Shown here piece after piece: positions 54,233-63,754 of a stretch of DNA of 64,000 bases. Numbering within the stretch: the stretch's first letter is position 1; the number at the start of each line of letters is the position of its first letter. This DNA comes from Paenibacillus lacisoli (GTDB lineage: Bacteria > Bacillota > Bacilli > Paenibacillales > Paenibacillaceae). The translations under genes were made by a program, and so were the position numbers. Under the pieces are notes generated by a model that saw only the letters and a list, made by a program, of their open reading frames with translations, made no database searches and was not told where the DNA came from. The stretch is taken from assembly GCF_030580655.1 (NCBI RefSeq), contig NZ_JAUQTB010000003.1, positions 489,473 to 553,472 on the forward strand, in the 5' to 3' direction.

Positions 54233-54248
54233 TCTAGTCCATACTATA

Positions 54249-54288
54249 GAAACGGCAGCCGGGCACTCTCTGGCTGCCGTTTCTTATT
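54249..54288 (+). terminator. terminator after the secreted Ig-like protein gene
   Basis: GAAACGGCAGCC (54249-54260) pairs perfectly with GGCTGCCGTTTC (54272-54283); a short T-rich tail follows. Confidence 0.85.
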
Positions 54289-54356
54289 GTCGTCTTAGCC
54301 GGCTCTGTTGCATGTTTTGACGGAAAATACGGTCTGCAACTGCGTCTGAGGCAGCA

Positions 54357-54386
54357 TTGTTGTGAATTGCGAAAATATGGTAGATT
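54357..54386 (+). promoter_or_regulatory. possible promoter of the HtrA-like gene
   Basis: TTGTTG (54357-54362) and TAGATT (54381-54386) are 18 bp apart in an AT-rich stretch about 90 bp before the start codon. Confidence 0.35.
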
Positions 54387-54478
54387 TATATAGTCAATAA
54401 GCAAGCGCACGAGAGAAAGCAGCTATTACCGCGGACTCTGAATGAACTGCAGGTATACAGAGAGGATTGGGTGAGGAA

Positions 54479-55615
54479 ATGAACAGGATGGGGAAAAAGG
54501 CGTTCGCGGTTGTGCTGGCTTGTACACTGTGTGCCGCAGGAACCACCACAGCTGCCGCGGCAGCAAGCACGCAGAAGAACACCGGGAAGCAGACAACTGC
54601 AGCCTCGGTGAAGGCCCAGAATTCAAGCAAAACAACGGGTACATATACGGCCGCAGATCCAGTGCCGCAGGTGGTTAAGCAGGTATCCCCGTCGGTTGTT
54701 GGTATTATCGGGCGTCCGGTAAGCGGGTCGGCCAGCAGCAGCCGGTACAATCTGGTTCACGGAACGGGTGTCATTTACGCATCCAATGGATGGATCATTA
54801 CCAATGCCCATGTGGTTGAAGGGCTGGAGAATGCCCTGGTTGTTACATCAGACGGCAAGTCCTATAAAATTCAGGGCGGCTATACGGATCCGGTCAGTGA
54901 TATTGCACTGATCAAAATCAACGCATCCGGTCTCAAACCTGCCAAGCTGGCAGCATCCTCGCAAACGACGCAGGTGGGAGAACGGGTAATTGCCATCGGG
55001 ACACCGGTATCCTTCTCCCTGCGCAATACAGCTACAGCAGGAATTGTCAGCGGTCTGAACCGCGCCGGTGTCAGCGCCGCCTACCGATTGATCCAGACGG
55101 ACACGACGATTAACCCGGGGAACAGCGGCGGACCGCTGGTGAACCTGAAAGGGGAGGTCATCGGAATCAACTCCATGAAGTTTGTGGAATCGGATGTCGA
55201 GAATCTCGGCTTCTCCATCCCGATGGAGACGGTCAGATACGTAGTCAAAGAGTTATTGAATTATGGAGAGGTTCGCCGCGCTGCCCTGGGTCTGAACCTG
55301 GAAGAGAGCTGGTCGGCGATCGTCGGCCTGCCTACACAGGATCCGATGACCGTTACGAAGGTGCTGAACAAGAAGGCTGCAGCCGCAGGGATTCAGGTGG
55401 GTGACGAGCTGTACAGCATAAACGGTAAACGGGTAACGTCCGTGGTTGATATCAATGAGCTGCTGAAGTCCTACCTGCCAGGCCAATATGTGACCGTCCT
55501 CATGCAGAGTGACGGCGATATCGTTAAACGCAGGCTGCAGCTGGATAATGCGAGCGCAGTAAGCACGAGCAGCTCAGGAAGTGATTCGGAAGAAGAAGGC
55601 GCGCCGGAGCAATAA
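54479..55615 (+). CDS. secreted HtrA/DegP-like trypsin-fold serine protease with PDZ domain
   Basis: The 378-residue protein has a signal peptide (about 1-30), a low-complexity Thr/Ala/Lys-rich stretch, then a trypsin-like domain with an intact triad: His111 (TNAHVV), Asp141 (SDIALIKI) and Ser216 (NPGNSGGPL). A single PDZ domain follows (about 270-350, VTKVLNKKAAAAGIQVGDELYSINGKRV), then an acidic tail. It probably handles misfolded or surface proteins. ATG 54479 is preferred, but ATG 54488 is also possible. It ends 48 bp before the stalk-domain gene and is probably co-transcribed with it. Confidence 0.88.
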   Translation: MNRMGKKAFAVVLACTLCAAGTTTAAAAASTQKNTGKQTTAASVKAQNSSKTTGTYTAADPVPQVVKQVSPSVVGIIGRPVSGSASSSRYNLVHGTGVIYASNGWIITNAHVVEGLENALVVTSDGKSYKIQGGYTDPVSDIALIKINASGLKPAKLAASSQTTQVGERVIAIGTPVSFSLRNTATAGIVSGLNRAGVSAAYRLIQTDTTINPGNSGGPLVNLKGEVIGINSMKFVESDVENLGFSIPMETVRYVVKELLNYGEVRRAALGLNLEESWSAIVGLPTQDPMTVTKVLNKKAAAAGIQVGDELYSINGKRVTSVVDINELLKSYLPGQYVTVLMQSDGDIVKRRLQLDNASAVSTSSSGSDSEEEGAPEQ

Positions 55616-55663
55616 CCGGATATTCAGGCAGGATGCAGAGCGTCCTGAGAAAAGGGTGCATAC

Positions 55664-57556
55664 ATGAATAAATGGACAATCAAGCTAGGCAGTATCACAC
55701 TGGCACTGCTCTTGTGGCTGACAGCAGTACTGCCAGCGTCTGCGGATACATCCGCCATGCTGGAGCTGGTCATCAAAGCAGGCAGCACAACGGCAAGCAT
55801 CAACGGCAGCAAGGTGACGATTGCCAAGCCTTATCAGGTTAGCGGTGCAACGATGGTGCCGGCAGGGGTATTCAAGAAAGCATTCGGCAGTCAAATTAAG
55901 CTTGAGAAGGACACTGTCGTAAAAATTATGAACGGTCCCCATACCATCGCATTAACAATCAGCAGCAAAGTGGCCTGGGTGGACGGCAAAAAAATAAAGC
56001 TGAGCGCTTCCCCGGAGATGGCCAAAGGCGTTCTGATGGTACCGCTTCGCCAGGTGGCTGAGGCGCTTGGAGCCAAGCTGTCCATGAACAGCGCCGGTCA
56101 AACGGTCGTCCGCATGAAGGCGGATGACAACCCGGCAGGTTCCGATCCGGGCAGCATTGACAGCGACCAGGGCAAAACCCAAATCGGAAACAGCTACTAC
56201 CAGTGGTCGATGAGTTATCCGACAGGGATGGTCGTCGGTGAGTCCAGCGCGGACGAGAGCTATGCGTCATTCAGTGATGCGGAGAGCAGCTATTACCTGG
56301 AAGTTCAGGTTGATGATCAGGACTACGAACTGACCGCCGACGATCTTCTGGAACAGCTGGTACAGGATGCGAAGGATAGCGGCGAAACTGTGCTGGACCG
56401 TCAGTCTATTCCGCAGGCTGCTGTTCCTTACGCACGTGTTATTACGAAAGACGCAGATGGCGTGTTCTGGGAGAATCGCTTATATTATGCGAATCACCGC
56501 CTGTACACCGTGTATCTGGCCGACTCCAAGGCATCCAACTACAAGGATCTGAAGGAATACGCCGTGCTGTTGAACTCCTTCCAGCCTGCCTTCAACAAGG
56601 AAGATAAGTCCCTGAAGGATATTTCTACGGTAGAGAATGGCATGCGCACAGCCTATGATGCAGATTATGGCATGGAGATGGAAGTGCCGGCGGACTGGAA
56701 CATGGGTGGAGCCAATCTTTTTGTGAACAAAAAAGGAACCAGCTTCGAGACACGGGTCACCTCATCACCTGCCAAGTCTACCCTGGATGACTGGAGTGCC
56801 CAGCTGCAGAGCTGGCTCAAGCAGACCTACGTTCCAGCCAGTGTGGAGGATAAAGGTTTCACCAGCCGGGATATTGCCGATGAGCAGGCGCATGTTCATG
56901 AATTCCGTTATAACAGCGGCAGTGGCTGGACGACCGAATATGCGGTGCTGCTGCAGAAGAACGGTTACCGCTACATGCTGGAGTTCAAAGTATCAGACAA
57001 ACACAGTGAGGACAAGCCCCTATTTGATAAAATAATAGCTTCCTTAACGATTGATTATGATGTGGTATCCGATAATTTTGGCCAGCTGGATGAAGATACC
57101 GTGCTGCTGGACAAGACAAAAACGGTGAAGAAAAAATCCAAAACGAACGGCTTCACAATCGATATTCCTCGGTACTGGGTGCCTGTCAATGACAAGTTCG
57201 AATCCCAGGAGATTGAATACGGGTTTACCGGCGGCCGCTTTGCGATGTCAGTCTCGCCGGACAGCTCCTTTGATCTGACTGTGGCTCAGCTAAAGGACTT
57301 CTACGAGAAATCGGCCAAGAACTTCAAAAATCTGAAGATGGACAGCATCAGCGAGCTGACGTTCGCAGGTGAACCTGCCGTGTCCTTCACCTACCACCAG
57401 GTCGATAACGGAATCCCATACAGCGGCCGCGAGATTGTATTCGAGCATGGCGGCAAAACCTATGTGATTCATACTGAACTGGATGATGCCAACCAGACAC
57501 CGGAACAAAAGGCGGCGCTGGAAGCCGCATTAAGTTCGTTTACCTTTACACCGTAA
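55664..57556 (+). CDS. secreted protein with N-terminal copper-amine-oxidase-like stalk domain
   Basis: The 630-residue product has a signal peptide (about 1-27) and a stalk domain (about 40-150: ASINGSKVTIAKPYQVSGATMVPAGVFKKAF ... MVPLRQVAEALGAKL). After an Asp/Ser/Gly linker come three related modules of about 130-150 residues, each with a YPTGMVV / VPADWNM / IPRYWVP-type opening and LNSF / SLTI / SSFTF closing, suggesting internal triplication of a PsbP/LpqN-like fold. No catalytic motif is evident. It follows the HtrA-like protease gene and ends at a terminator. The function is unknown. Confidence 0.8.
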   Translation: MNKWTIKLGSITLALLLWLTAVLPASADTSAMLELVIKAGSTTASINGSKVTIAKPYQVSGATMVPAGVFKKAFGSQIKLEKDTVVKIMNGPHTIALTISSKVAWVDGKKIKLSASPEMAKGVLMVPLRQVAEALGAKLSMNSAGQTVVRMKADDNPAGSDPGSIDSDQGKTQIGNSYYQWSMSYPTGMVVGESSADESYASFSDAESSYYLEVQVDDQDYELTADDLLEQLVQDAKDSGETVLDRQSIPQAAVPYARVITKDADGVFWENRLYYANHRLYTVYLADSKASNYKDLKEYAVLLNSFQPAFNKEDKSLKDISTVENGMRTAYDADYGMEMEVPADWNMGGANLFVNKKGTSFETRVTSSPAKSTLDDWSAQLQSWLKQTYVPASVEDKGFTSRDIADEQAHVHEFRYNSGSGWTTEYAVLLQKNGYRYMLEFKVSDKHSEDKPLFDKIIASLTIDYDVVSDNFGQLDEDTVLLDKTKTVKKKSKTNGFTIDIPRYWVPVNDKFESQEIEYGFTGGRFAMSVSPDSSFDLTVAQLKDFYEKSAKNFKNLKMDSISELTFAGEPAVSFTYHQVDNGIPYSGREIVFEHGGKTYVIHTELDDANQTPEQKAALEAALSSFTFTP

Positions 57557-57582
57557 TCATGCATAACCTCCGTAAAAGCAAG

Positions 57583-57612
57583 AGCGTCCTGCCGTGGCAG
57601 GGCGCTTTTTTT
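57583..57612 (+). terminator. terminator after the stalk-domain gene
   Basis: AGCGTCCTGCC (57583-57593) pairs with GGCAGGGCGCT (57596-57606), 10 of 11 positions, followed by seven T. Confidence 0.9.
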
Positions 57613-57853
57613 ATCCCTAATCCAGTCACAAAAATTTTAAATAAGGAATCTATGGAAATGCTAGAAGGATGGGGCGTTGTTTGGTACACTAGATTAGTTG
57701 CAGCGGACAAGCTGCACCCTGACCATTACGAAATGTCTATCAGGTGTTCATAGATCCGGGAATAACCGGAACGATAACGGCGTTAGATGCGGATGAGCTC
57801 CGCTTGGAATAAGGAAGATATACCGGCTGCACGCCGGATATAGGAGGAACAAC

Positions 57854-60367
57854 ATGACAGCAATCGCATTACGAAGAGAAGATGTAGAGCTTCTGGCGCC
57901 GGCGGGCGACTGGGACTGCATGCGTGCGGCCGTTGCGAATGGGGCGGACGCGATCTTTTTTGGCGTGGAGAAATTTAATGCACGGGCACGTGCCAACAAC
58001 TTCCGCATGGAGGAACTGCCGGAGATTATGGCTTTTCTGCACAGCTATGGCGTGAAGGGCTTTTTGACGTTCAATATATTGGTGTTCGAGAATGAGATGG
58101 AGGATGCGAAAGAGCTGATCGATGCCTGCGTGGATGCTGGTGTGGACGCTGTCATCGTACAGGACCTTGGTTTGGTGAAAATGATCCGCGAGATCTCGCC
58201 GGACTTCCCGATCCACGGCTCGACGCAGATGACCATTACTTCTCCGGAGGCCGTTGAGTTCACGAAGCCATTCAACATGGAACGGGTTGTACTCGGCCGT
58301 GAGAATAATCTGAAGCAGATTCAGAAAATCGGCGAGCAGGCACGTCTTCCGATGGAAGTCTTCGTGCATGGCGCCCTCTGTGTATCCTACTCTGGTCAGT
58401 GTCTGACCTCGGAGATGTGGGGCGGACGTTCGGCGAACCGGGGCGAATGTGCGCAGGCCTGCCGCCTGCCATACGATCTGATGGTGGACGGCGAGCACAA
58501 GCCGATGGGGGATGTGACCTATCTGCTGTCGCCGAAGGACCTAGCAGCGATCGACCTGATGCCGGAGCTGATTGAGGCAGGTGTAACTTCATTCAAAATT
58601 GAAGGCCGTCTCAAGACGCCGGAGTATGTGGCGAATGTCGTGAGCAAGTATCGCAAGGCCATTGACCGTTACTTCGAAGGAGATAACACCCGGCCGGCCA
58701 AAGAAGAAATGCGTGAGCTGCAGCAGAGCTTCTCACGCGGCTTTACCCACGGCTTCCTCGAAGGCACCAACAACAAGCAGCTGGTGGATGGCACATTCCC
58801 GAAAAGCCGCGGCGTGTATCTGGGTGTCGTGGAGCAGGTTCTCCGCGACGGCGTTGTCTGCCGCCTGGATGCGCCGCTGAAGCGCGGCGATGGTATTGTA
58901 TTTGATGCCGGCGATCCGACGAAGAAGGAAGAGGGCGGGCGTGTCTACGATATCCGCCGCAAAGGCGTGAAGATCGAAGGCGAAGCCGGTGAAGGCTGGA
59001 TCATCGATATCGTACCTGGACGCAACGATGTCGATCTGCGCCGCTTGCACGTGGGTGACCGGATCTGGAAGACGAACGATCCGGCGCTGGACAAGCGTCT
59101 GCGTCAGACGTTCGAGACGGAGAAGCCGTACCGGGTATTCCCGGTACATGTGAAGGTCGTTGGTCATGCGGGCCAGCCGCTGACCACCTGGTGGACCGAC
59201 GTCCAGAAAGGCACGACGGTCCGCGTGGATTCCGAGCTGGAACTGGAGATTGCGAGCAAGCGGCCGATGACGGCGGAGCTGCTCGAGGAGCAGTTCGGTC
59301 GCCTCGGCGGCACGGTGTTCCAGCTGGAGCAGCTGGATGTCCAGCTTCACGGAGACATCATCGTGCCAATGCGCGAGCTGAACAGCATCCGCCGCAAGGC
59401 GGTGGAGCTGCTCGCTGGCGAGCGCCCGAAACCGCCCGTGTATCAGAAGCGGGCGGTGGAGGTTTTCGGCGATGCGGCTGTGCCGGCAGCGCCGGTGGCC
59501 CGCGGTCAGGCTGAGCTGACCGCCTTGTGCCGCAGCCTCCCGCAGGTGGAAGCGGCCCTCGAAGCAGGCGTGGATTTCATCTACGCCGACTTCGAGTTCA
59601 TCAAGCAGTTCCCGGCTGCGGTCGAGACCGTTCATGCGGCCGGCAAGAAGATTGCGCTGGTAACGCCGCGCATCCATATGCCTGGCGAGAACGGCTACCA
59701 CAACAACATCCTGCGTCTGCAGCCTGACGCCGTTCTGGTGCGCAACACCGGTGCGCTGTACTTCTACCTGCGCCACCGCATGGAGCATCCGGAAGCGAAG
59801 CATCCGGAGCTGATCGGCGACTTCTCGCTGAACATTGCCAACCACAAGGCGGTTGATCTGTTCCTCGAAGCTGGCTGTGATACGGTCACACCGTCGTATG
59901 ACCTGAACATTCAGCAGATGGTGGATCTGCTGGGCCGCTCCCGTACGGAGAAGATGGAGATCGTAATTCATCAGCATCTGCCGATGTTCCATACGGAGCA
60001 CTGCGTCTACTGTACTTTCATGAGCGAGGGCACAGATTACACCAACTGCGGGCGTCCATGCGAGGAGCATCGGGCTTCGCTGCAGGACCGGATCGGCATG
60101 TCCCATCCGGTAAGGGTGGATGAAGGCTGCCGGAATACGGTATACAACGCCATTGAACAATCCGGTGCGGAATACCTCGCCAATTTTATGGATTTGGGTG
60201 TATCCCGCTACCGCGTGGAGTTCCTGGAAGAGACACCGGAGCAGGTACGTGAAGTCATTGATCTGTATAATCGTGCGCTGCGCGGTGAGATCAGCGGAAC
60301 ACAGGTCTGGAAGACGCTGAAGGCGACCAACCAGCTGGGCGTAACACGTGGACAGCTGGTGAAATAA
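57854..60367 (+). CDS. U32-family protein (RlhA-like)
   Basis: The 837-residue protein contains the U32 signature (MEVFVHGALCVSYSGQCLTS, about residue 175) in a TIM-barrel-like first half (VELLAPAGDWDCMRAAVANGADAIFFG) and a DUF3656-like middle. A second barrel-like segment (LPQVEAALEAGVDFIYADFEF) ends with a cysteine cluster (HCVYC ... CGRPCEEH) that could bind an Fe-S cluster or metal. Characterised U32 proteins include the 23S rRNA hydroxylase RlhA, so an RNA-modifying role is more likely than proteolysis. AGGAGG precedes ATG 57854. The gene is monocistronic between two terminators. A 240-bp leader before it holds small hairpins but no known riboswitch. Confidence 0.88.
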   Translation: MTAIALRREDVELLAPAGDWDCMRAAVANGADAIFFGVEKFNARARANNFRMEELPEIMAFLHSYGVKGFLTFNILVFENEMEDAKELIDACVDAGVDAVIVQDLGLVKMIREISPDFPIHGSTQMTITSPEAVEFTKPFNMERVVLGRENNLKQIQKIGEQARLPMEVFVHGALCVSYSGQCLTSEMWGGRSANRGECAQACRLPYDLMVDGEHKPMGDVTYLLSPKDLAAIDLMPELIEAGVTSFKIEGRLKTPEYVANVVSKYRKAIDRYFEGDNTRPAKEEMRELQQSFSRGFTHGFLEGTNNKQLVDGTFPKSRGVYLGVVEQVLRDGVVCRLDAPLKRGDGIVFDAGDPTKKEEGGRVYDIRRKGVKIEGEAGEGWIIDIVPGRNDVDLRRLHVGDRIWKTNDPALDKRLRQTFETEKPYRVFPVHVKVVGHAGQPLTTWWTDVQKGTTVRVDSELELEIASKRPMTAELLEEQFGRLGGTVFQLEQLDVQLHGDIIVPMRELNSIRRKAVELLAGERPKPPVYQKRAVEVFGDAAVPAAPVARGQAELTALCRSLPQVEAALEAGVDFIYADFEFIKQFPAAVETVHAAGKKIALVTPRIHMPGENGYHNNILRLQPDAVLVRNTGALYFYLRHRMEHPEAKHPELIGDFSLNIANHKAVDLFLEAGCDTVTPSYDLNIQQMVDLLGRSRTEKMEIVIHQHLPMFHTEHCVYCTFMSEGTDYTNCGRPCEEHRASLQDRIGMSHPVRVDEGCRNTVYNAIEQSGAEYLANFMDLGVSRYRVEFLEETPEQVREVIDLYNRALRGEISGTQVWKTLKATNQLGVTRGQLVK

Positions 60368-60380
60368 ATAAAGAATTATC

Positions 60381-60425
60381 AAAAAAAGGCTCTCCAGCTT
60401 ACAGGCTGGAGGGCCTTTTTTATTT
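60381..60425 (+). terminator. terminator after the U32 gene
   Basis: AGGCTCTCCAGC pairs with GCTGGAGGGCCT (11 of 12) around a short loop, preceded by seven A and followed by six T. Confidence 0.92.
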
Positions 60426-60764
60426 TTTCGGGGTTGTATTCGATAAAATCAGCGAGAGTTTGGCATAAGGGGGCTGATACATAGTATGCTTAGTAGGAAG
60501 CTTATTCTGAATCGAGAATGGATCGATCGATAGAGGCCTTTTTCCTTCATGAATCTCTGGGTAAAGGTGCAGTTGTCTCTCATTTTGGGTAATGAAGAGA
60601 TGAAATTGATATACAGAATATGTAAAGCCAGTCATTCGGAGCTGCCGGCATCCGATATATAGGTTATGCCGGTTGCTAGTCATAGGAAAACGTCACCTAC
60701 ATAGAGAGCTTTTCTGGATATGTTGAAAAGATGATTACAAAGATAGATTTGGAGGGGAACCGTT
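60426..60764. other. 339-bp intergenic region before the metalloprotease gene
   Basis: The region is AT-rich and contains no convincing gene. A minus-strand open frame of 87 codons (60683-60420) runs into the terminator, has biased composition and is not supported by any recognisable family. No clear sigma-A promoter for the protease was found; TTGAAA (60723) is too close to the ribosome binding site. Regulation by another sigma factor or a distant activator is possible. Confidence 0.45.
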
Positions 60765-62744
60765 TTGTTCATACGCAAGCAGCACCTCGGATCAGCCGTA
60801 TTGATAGCCGCCGGAATCTGGCTGGCAGCTGTAGGGGCAGACCAAGCTTATGCGGATCCTGCACAGGCAGCGGCCGCTCAGGAAAAGGAAGCTGTTTCTT
60901 CACTCACTGCAGCCGGGAATTCCGTATACGGCCTGACGTCAACTGTACAGCCTTCGCTCCCGGAATCGGTATATTTCACAGATCTTCAATCCCGACCCTT
61001 GAAGGACGAGCGGGCCGTTCTGCGATTCATTAAGGAGCATCGTGATGCATTCGGAATCGCTCAACCTGCGAGGGATTTAGAGATCGTTTCGGTTAAAAAA
61101 GATGCTCAAGGCCACACTCATTATCTGTTTCGTCAGCTGTATCAGGGTACCCCTGTATACGGCACCTACTTTCAAATTCATTTAAAGGCAGGCCAGACTA
61201 TCGAGCTTGCTGCAAGCCGGCTGCGGCAGGAGCTGTCTGCGAGGGGTCTAACTATGAAGGCGGATTTATCGGATCAGCAGGCGATCACCGCTCTGAAACG
61301 CGAGATTGAGCGCAGCTCCGGACTGAAAATGGATTGGGACGGGATGCTGGCGTTCGAGAAGGCAGCTTCCCCTTCGGCACAGCTGATGCTCTACCCGGAT
61401 AAAGTAAACGGAAAGGACCGGCTGGTATATGAGGTAAAGGCAGCGTGCATGCTGCCGAGTCCGAATCAATGGACGGGCTATGTCGATGCCGGAACCGGTG
61501 AAGTCCTTGACCTGTACAGCCAGCTGCAGCAGGCGGGAGATCTGGAGCTGGATGCTGCTAATCAGCGTACCTATGACAATGCAGGATACAGCGGCGTTAC
61601 TGAGCCTCTTCAGGTATACAAAATGCCGGAGACCGGCGAATATGCCATGATTGATATGAGCAAACCGATCTGGCAGCAGGGAGAGACCCGCATCAAGGGA
61701 ATTTATACATATGAATATGCAGGTACAGATAGTACGAGCCAGGCCCAGACCAGGCTGGTGACCAGCGGTAATCCTCAATTTGCGGATCTGGACGCGGTCG
61801 ATGCTCATCAAAATGCCGGTGTTGTGTATGATTTTTATCAAAAGCTGAGTCATGTGCAGGGGGATGCGAGCCATGACGCCACAGCAGCGGACACCTCGAA
61901 GAAAAAAACAAGTGATGTCTACAGTATGAACTCCATCGTGCATGTCCCGGATTTGTGGCAGCAGCGTCCGGCCTGGGACGGTGCTGCCTGGGTTAACGGA
62001 ATGGTCCTGTACGGAGATGGCAGCGGATCAGTGAACGGCGGGGTAGACTGTACCAGCTGTGCCCTCGATATTGTAGCCCATGAGTGGACACACGGCATCA
62101 TGGCAGTGGAGAACGGTCTTGAATACCGGGGGCAATCCGGTGCGCTTAACGAATCTTTCGCTGATGTGATGGGGGCTCTCATTGAGGCGGATCATGATCC
62201 GGCTGACCGGCAGTGGTGGCTGATTGGCGAGGACAGCCGGGCGGATCATCGTTCGCTGCGCAACCTGAAGAACCCGGCGACAGCCGGAGCGGTAGCGTCC
62301 CAGCCTATGAATATGCAGGATTATATCCTGACCGCATCAGACAACGGCGCTGTTCATCTGAACAGCGGTATTGCGAACCATGCGGCCTATCAGATGATTC
62401 AGGGATTCGCAGCCTTGCTGGGAGAGCAGAAGTCACGCCAAGCAGCTGCACAGATGGCTTATGAGGTGATACAGTCCTATCTGACACCGGTCTCTAACTT
62501 CCGGGATGCCGCCCGCGGATACCGCGAGGCAGCGGTCCATTATGCACAGCAGCATCCGGAGCTGAAACTGTCCGCAGAACAGGCGGCAGCCATTGTAGAC
62601 CAAGCCTGGTCTTCTGCAGGTGTACAGCTGGCAGATCGTGTAGATCCGCAGGATCCGGCAGCGGTGTCGGCACAGCTCTCTGCTGCAGCGACGTTATCTC
62701 TCCCTGGTTTGATGACCCAGCCAGACCCAGAGCCTGAACAGTAG
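60765..62744 (+). CDS. extracellular neutral metalloprotease, thermolysin family (M4)
   Basis: A 659-residue preproprotein: signal peptide (about 1-30), FTP and PepSY propeptide regions (about 60-250) and a mature zinc protease. Zinc ligands and catalytic Glu are visible in HEWTH (His439, Glu440, His443) and NESFAD (Glu463); the second active-site His is in HLNSGIANHAAY. The usual HELTH is HEWTH here. An unusual CTSC pair lies about ten residues before HEWTH, where most family members have none. A Pro/Glu tail ends the protein. TTG 60765 is used, with GGAGGGG upstream. It should be secreted and self-processed. Confidence 0.9.
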   Translation: MFIRKQHLGSAVLIAAGIWLAAVGADQAYADPAQAAAAQEKEAVSSLTAAGNSVYGLTSTVQPSLPESVYFTDLQSRPLKDERAVLRFIKEHRDAFGIAQPARDLEIVSVKKDAQGHTHYLFRQLYQGTPVYGTYFQIHLKAGQTIELAASRLRQELSARGLTMKADLSDQQAITALKREIERSSGLKMDWDGMLAFEKAASPSAQLMLYPDKVNGKDRLVYEVKAACMLPSPNQWTGYVDAGTGEVLDLYSQLQQAGDLELDAANQRTYDNAGYSGVTEPLQVYKMPETGEYAMIDMSKPIWQQGETRIKGIYTYEYAGTDSTSQAQTRLVTSGNPQFADLDAVDAHQNAGVVYDFYQKLSHVQGDASHDATAADTSKKKTSDVYSMNSIVHVPDLWQQRPAWDGAAWVNGMVLYGDGSGSVNGGVDCTSCALDIVAHEWTHGIMAVENGLEYRGQSGALNESFADVMGALIEADHDPADRQWWLIGEDSRADHRSLRNLKNPATAGAVASQPMNMQDYILTASDNGAVHLNSGIANHAAYQMIQGFAALLGEQKSRQAAAQMAYEVIQSYLTPVSNFRDAARGYREAAVHYAQQHPELKLSAEQAAAIVDQAWSSAGVQLADRVDPQDPAAVSAQLSAAATLSLPGLMTQPDPEPEQ

Positions 62745-62834
62745 AATCCAACTCCCATCTTACAGGCGGGGGAGTGAACTGGTATACTTATTTGCATATT
62801 GCCTAAACCTGGTAACCATAAGGAGTATTCGTTT

Positions 62835-63710
62835 ATGAAAATACGCAAAGCCATTATCCCTGCCGCAGGCCTCGGCACCCGTTTTTTGCCTGCAACCAAA
62901 GCGATGCCTAAGGAAATGCTCCCGATCGTAGACAAGCCGACCATCCAATATATCATCGAGGAGGCCGTAGCCTCCGGAATTGAGGACATCATTATCGTCA
63001 CGGGTAAAGGAAAACGTGCGATTGAGGATCATTTTGACGCTTCCTTTGAACTGGAACACAGTCTGACAGAGAGCGAGAAATGGAATCTCCTGGATGCAGT
63101 GCGCAAGCCTTCGGAACTGGCGGACATTCACTACATCCGGCAAAAGGAACCCAAAGGCCTTGGACATGCCATCTGGTGTGCCCGCAAGTTCGTAGGCGAT
63201 GAACCTTTCGCAGTTCTGCTCGGAGATGATATCGTCGAGGCAGATACGCCTTGTCTGAAGCAGATGATGGATGTTTTTGAACAGTACCAACAGACGGTCG
63301 TTGGTGTGCAGCCGGTTCCTTGGGAAGAAGTTCATCGTTACGGCATTGTGGATGGACCATCGATTGCTGACCGGACCTATAATACAACCCGACTGGTCGA
63401 GAAGCCGAACCGGGAGCAGGCTCCGTCCAATCTGGCCATTCTGGGCCGGTATATTCTGACTCCGCAGATCTTCCATTTGCTGGAGCGGCAGACTGAAGGT
63501 ATTAACGGGGAAATCCAGCTGACCGATGCGATTGCCGCTCTGACACAGACCGAGAAGGTACTGGCTTATCACTTCGACGGTCACCGTCATGACGTTGGCG
63601 AGAAGCTCGGATTTATTGAGACAAATATTCATTACGCGCTGCAGCGGCCGGAACTGCGGGATGAGCTTGTTGCTTACTTGAAGCAGGTGGTACAGGAGAA
63701 TACGTATTGA
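62835..63710 (+). CDS. galU: UTP-glucose-1-phosphate uridylyltransferase
   Basis: GalU makes UDP-glucose for wall teichoic acid decoration, glycolipids and exopolysaccharide. The 291-residue enzyme has the nucleotide-binding loop [21 protein letters not shown], the metal-binding aspartates in LLGDDIV, the VEKP motif and the GEIQLTDAI segment. AAGGAG lies 9 nt before ATG 62835; the frame is open from 62799 but without support. It follows the metalloprotease by 90 bp without a clear terminator between them. Confidence 0.96.
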   Translation: MKIRKAIIPAAGLGTRFLPATKAMPKEMLPIVDKPTIQYIIEEAVASGIEDIIIVTGKGKRAIEDHFDASFELEHSLTESEKWNLLDAVRKPSELADIHYIRQKEPKGLGHAIWCARKFVGDEPFAVLLGDDIVEADTPCLKQMMDVFEQYQQTVVGVQPVPWEEVHRYGIVDGPSIADRTYNTTRLVEKPNREQAPSNLAILGRYILTPQIFHLLERQTEGINGEIQLTDAIAALTQTEKVLAYHFDGHRHDVGEKLGFIETNIHYALQRPELRDELVAYLKQVVQENTY

Positions 63711-63754
63711 GATAAACACTTAAATTGATGAACACAAAGAAGCTGCCCGGTCCT

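Noticed and set aside
60420..60683. 87-codon open frame on the minus strand upstream of the metalloprotease
   Set aside because: It runs into the terminator of the U32 gene, has biased composition and no family resemblance; its ribosome binding site is only fair.
62751..62778. Possible terminator between the metalloprotease gene and galU
   Set aside because: The ACTCCC/GGGAGT pairing is only 6 bp with a large loop and no T run follows.
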